From an uncultured eubacterium 1-6 (GTDB taxonomy: Bacteria > Bacillota > Clostridia > Lachnospirales > Lachnospiraceae): 64,000 bases of DNA. The translations under genes and the position numbers were made by a program. A model generated the notes under the pieces. That model saw only the letters and a program-made list of their open reading frames with translations, had not been told where the DNA came from and made no database searches. Of this stretch, positions 61,660 through 64,000 are shown in pieces; within the stretch, counting starts at the first letter, position 1; each line of letters begins with the position of its first letter. The stretch lies in contig CAIFEZ010000011.1 in assembly GCA_903789595.1 (NCBI GenBank), positions 1-64,000 of the forward strand. The letters are read 5' to 3'.

Positions 61660-63180
61660 TTACAGGAATTCGTGGATGAATTCAAGGATGTTTCCGGCTG
61701 TCGCGGATGCCTCCGAGTATTTCTCGGAAGCTCTCTCCCCGCATTTTCCGTGAATGTAGACCGCGAGGGCGGCCGCGACGCCGGTGTAATCGCCGTGCTG
61801 CGCGGTGAGGCCCGCGATGATGCCGGTAAGGACATCTCCGCTTCCGGCTGTAGAGAGCGCGCTGTTGCCGGAACGGTTCAGGAAGCAGCTGCCGTTCGGA
61901 AGTGCCGTGACGGTTGCGGCATCCTTCAGGACGACGGTGTTCCGGACCTCCTCCGAGGCGTGCTGCGCGATAGTGACGGCGGAGGACTTGATGTCAGACG
62001 GCGCAATGCCGGTCAGACGGCTCATCTCTCCTACATGCGGCGTGAAGACGGCGGGGAAACGGATTTCCTGAAGAAGCTCGCTGTGGGCAGCGATGAGATT
62101 CAGCGCGTCAGCATCCAGGACGGCGGGGATTCTTCTCTCCTGATTGAGGCGCAGAAATTCCCTCATCAGCGACAGGGACGTATCACCGGTCCCGAGCCCG
62201 GGGCCGATCAGCACGGTATCCGCCCACTTCATATCGGCCGCGAGCTGCGGAAAGACATCAGCTCCGTCGCGGTACGTGGAGATCAGCGCCTCCGGAAACA
62301 GCGAGCAGATCGGCGTGCGGTTGTTCTCTTCCGTGAAGATCTTCACCATTCCGACACCGGAGAGAAGTGCAGCCTTTGCGGAAAGATATGCTGCTCCGCA
62401 GATGTTCCGCGATCCGGCGATGACGAGGATCTTCCGGAAGGTTCCCTTGTTGCCGGATTCATCCCGCTTCGGAAGGTAGCTGAGGTCGCTGCGCTCGATC
62501 GTATACAGCCGGCAGGCCTTTGTGATCTCTCTTGTGAGAGGAATCCCGATCTGCTTCACCCTGACCTTTCCGGCATATGCAGCTCCCGGATAGATGTAAA
62601 GACCGGCTTTTCCGGTCGTGAAGGTGACGGTGAGATCTGCGCGGACGGCAGTTCCCATGATCATGCCGGAATCGGTGTTGACGCCGGAAGGCATATCGAC
62701 GGCGGCAACAGGAATCTCGGAACGATTGATCCGGTCAATCAGGGCAGCGTAGAATCCTGTGATGTCCCGCCTGAGCCCGATTCCGAAAAGCGCGTCAATA
62801 ATAAGAGAATATTCCTCCGGGTGGAAATCGGCCAGTTCCTGTCCCGGTGTCTGAGCGGCCCGGATAACCGGAATCGGAAAGCCCTCGATGATATGGAGCT
62901 GCTGTTTCAGCTGATCGCTGAATTTCTCCTCCGGTCCGGCGAGAAAAACGGTGCAGCTGATGCCCTGCTCGCAGAAAATTCTTGCCGCGGCAACGCCGTC
63001 CCCGCCGTTGTTCCCGGTTCCGCAGACCACGAGGATACGCTCCGTGTCATATTTTCTCTTCTGTATCTCCGACACTAAGGCGAGAGCCGCCCGTTCCATG
63101 AGAACCATGGAGGGAATTCCCGCTGCCGCCGCGCTTCGGTCCGCGTCCTGATGCTGCTTTGCACTCAAGATCAGTTTCAT
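61660..63180 (-). CDS. nnr: Bifunctional NAD(P)H-hydrate epimerase/dehydratase
   Basis: Nnr repairs damaged NADH and NADPH hydrates: the N-terminal domain epimerises them and the C-terminal domain dehydrates the S form with ADP. The 506-residue protein has an epimerase half (MVLMERAALALV, VVCGTGNNGGDGVAAAR, AVDMPSGVNTDSG, about 1-215) and a ribokinase-like dehydratase half (VIAGSRNICGAAYLSAKAAL, TVLIGPGLGTGDTSLS, VLDADALN, SALSTAGSGDVLTGIIAGL). The ATG is at 63180. It lies between rex and repeat copy H. It serves redox-cofactor upkeep. Confidence 0.94.
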   Translation of the reverse strand: MKLILSAKQHQDADRSAAAAGIPSMVLMERAALALVSEIQKRKYDTERILVVCGTGNNGGDGVAAARIFCEQGISCTVFLAGPEEKFSDQLKQQLHIIEGFPIPVIRAAQTPGQELADFHPEEYSLIIDALFGIGLRRDITGFYAALIDRINRSEIPVAAVDMPSGVNTDSGMIMGTAVRADLTVTFTTGKAGLYIYPGAAYAGKVRVKQIGIPLTREITKACRLYTIERSDLSYLPKRDESGNKGTFRKILVIAGSRNICGAAYLSAKAALLSGVGMVKIFTEENNRTPICSLFPEALISTYRDGADVFPQLAADMKWADTVLIGPGLGTGDTSLSLMREFLRLNQERRIPAVLDADALNLIAAHSELLQEIRFPAVFTPHVGEMSRLTGIAPSDIKSSAVTIAQHASEEVRNTVVLKDAATVTALPNGSCFLNRSGNSALSTAGSGDVLTGIIAGLTAQHGDYTGVAAALAVYIHGKCGERASEKYSEASATAGNILEFIHEFL

Positions 63181-63261
63181 TCTGTATCCTCCCTCTTTCC
63201 GTTGAAGATCAGCGCCGTTTTCTTCTCTGATTCATAAGAACCGATTTTATTTCTGTTCCAA

Positions 63262-63291
63262 AAAGAGCCCCTGATCTGTTCGAGGGGCTCT
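63262..63291 (-). terminator. Intrinsic terminator after rex
   Basis: AAGAGCCCCT and AGGGGCTCTT form a perfect 10-bp stem with a 10-base loop. On the minus strand TTTTTGG follows at once. It separates rex from nnr. Confidence 0.9.
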
Positions 63292-63306
63292 TGTACGCAC
63301 ACAGTT

Positions 63307-63948
63307 CTACTTCTCTTCCAGTGTCTTGAGGTTGTAGGAAAGCCGCATCAGACTCTCTGACAGATGAACATTCTGAACGGCTACATTCTTCGGCACAACG
63401 AGATTCAGATCGGTGTGCGCGAAATTCCAGATGGCGTGTATGCCGTTCTCGATCAGCATCTTGCTCACCTCAATGGCATGTTCCTTCGGAAGAGTCAGCG
63501 TAGCGATTTCCACATCATTCTCCCGCAGGAAGGCCGGGATTTCGTCCGTCATGCGGATCGGCACTCCCCGGATGACCTTGTCCTTCAATTCGGGATTGTT
63601 GTCGAACAGACCGACAATGCGGAAGCTGTTCTTCTCAAAGTTCGTGTAATTCGCGAGAGCCTGGCCGAGGTGTCCGACACCGATGATGATGACATTATGT
63701 ATTCGGTCCAGCCCGAGAATCTTTGCAATTTCCTCCCGGAGATACTGGACATTATAGCCGTAGCCCTGCTGCCCGAAACCGCCGAAATTGTTCAGATCCT
63801 GCCGGATCTGAGATGCGGTCACCTTCATCTGCTGGCTGAGCTCTCCGGAAGAGATCCGCTCGACGCCGGCCTCCTGAAGCTCACCGAGATATCGGTAATA
63901 GCGGGGCAATCTCTTGATAACCGCTTTCGAAATTTCTTTCTGGCTCAT
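63307..63948 (-). CDS. rex: Redox-sensing transcriptional repressor Rex
   Basis: Rex senses the NADH/NAD ratio and represses fermentation and electron-sink genes when NADH is low. The 213-residue protein has an N-terminal winged helix (VIKRLPRYYRYLGELQEAGV, SSGELSQQMKVTASQIRQDL, GGFGQQGYGYNVQYL), then a Rossmann domain (VIIGVGHLGQALANY, FDNNPE) and a C-terminal swapped helix. Rex operators have the form TTGTTAA-N4-TTAACAA; one such site is at 317-334 before asrABC. GGAGG precedes the ATG. A -10 hexamer TATAAT lies at 63977-63982 and its -35 falls outside the window. Confidence 0.95.
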   Translation of the reverse strand: MSQKEISKAVIKRLPRYYRYLGELQEAGVERISSGELSQQMKVTASQIRQDLNNFGGFGQQGYGYNVQYLREEIAKILGLDRIHNVIIIGVGHLGQALANYTNFEKNSFRIVGLFDNNPELKDKVIRGVPIRMTDEIPAFLRENDVEIATLTLPKEHAIEVSKMLIENGIHAIWNFAHTDLNLVVPKNVAVQNVHLSESLMRLSYNLKTLEEK

Positions 63949-63976
63949 ATAAGAAATCCTCCTTGCAACTATTACT

Positions 63977-63982
63977 ATTATA
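63977..63982 (-). promoter_or_regulatory. -10 element of the rex promoter
   Basis: A perfect TATAAT on the minus strand, 29 bases before the rex ATG. The -35 would lie beyond the end of the window, so the promoter cannot be fully judged. Confidence 0.5.
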
Positions 63983-64000
63983 TGTAATTGTCTAATTTTT

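Noticed and set aside
1-64000. tRNA, rRNA, riboswitch or prophage genes
   Set aside because: No cloverleaf, rRNA segment, known riboswitch core or phage structural gene was recognised by eye; a tRNAscan or Rfam search would settle small RNAs.

Overview
The window looks like a chromosomal segment of a strictly anaerobic, Gram-positive Clostridia species, most likely a Lachnospiraceae-type gut Firmicute. This is inferred from gene content (asrABC sulfite reductase, NfnAB transhydrogenase, Rex), Firmicutes-type Shine-Dalgarno sites (AGGAGG), SepF, sortase-assembled pili, SLH proteins, and TTGACA/TATAAT-like promoters. No rRNA, tRNA, prophage, CRISPR array or transposase gene was found.

Layout: 1-3.4 kb, end of a dispersed repeat, then a Rex-box-like site and asrABC (+). 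3.4-10.7 kb (-), a cytidylate-kinase-like protein, rluD-lspA, aroB, sepF, a YggS-type PLP protein, a HlyD-like membrane protein and a small Walker-A protein. 10.8-19.7 kb (-), the cell-elongation cluster radC-mreB-mreC-mreD-PBP2-rodA-dacA. 19.7-23.5 kb, a FAD oxidoreductase (-) and an SLH surface protein (+). 23.5-34.6 kb (-), a pilus operon: class B sortase, major pilin, class C sortase, minor pilin and a 1718-residue tip-like protein with a subtilisin-like domain that lacks its catalytic serine. 34.6-39.6 kb (-), a DUF4230-like protein, pepT, a HI0933/BaiN-type flavoprotein and an aluminium-resistance/methionine-gamma-lyase-like PLP enzyme. 39.8-47.4 kb (-), miaB-mutS-(small ORF)-mutL-miaA, with mutS carrying a one-base frameshift. 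47.6-54.6 kb (-), phoH-ybeY, proB-fthC, a DUF2284 protein, rlmH and nfnAB. 55-64 kb (-), ftsK with a zinc-ribbon/TPR protein downstream, uppP, yebC, nnr and rex.

The strongest non-gene signal is a family of palindromic intergenic elements (about 68 to 250 bp) with ends close to GTTACTGTTCAC...GTGAACAGTAAC. Eight full, deleted or decayed copies are present. Five of the copies have 8-bp flanking direct repeats (one perfect, four 7/8), which is the signature of a transposed non-autonomous (MITE-like) element. A second signal is that the two surface-structure transcription units (SLH protein and pilus operon) share an unusual leader plan: a sigma-A-like promoter, a pyrimidine tract, then short tandem repeats, in an untranslated leader of roughly 500 nt.

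Functionally the window mixes cell-envelope growth (mre/PBP2/RodA/DacA, SepF, UppP, LspA), surface adhesion (pilus, SLH), translation quality and tRNA modification (miaA, miaB, rlmH, ybeY, rluD), DNA repair and segregation (mutSL, radC, ftsK), and anaerobic redox balance (asr, nfn, rex, nnr). All assignments come from reading the sequence. No database search was run.
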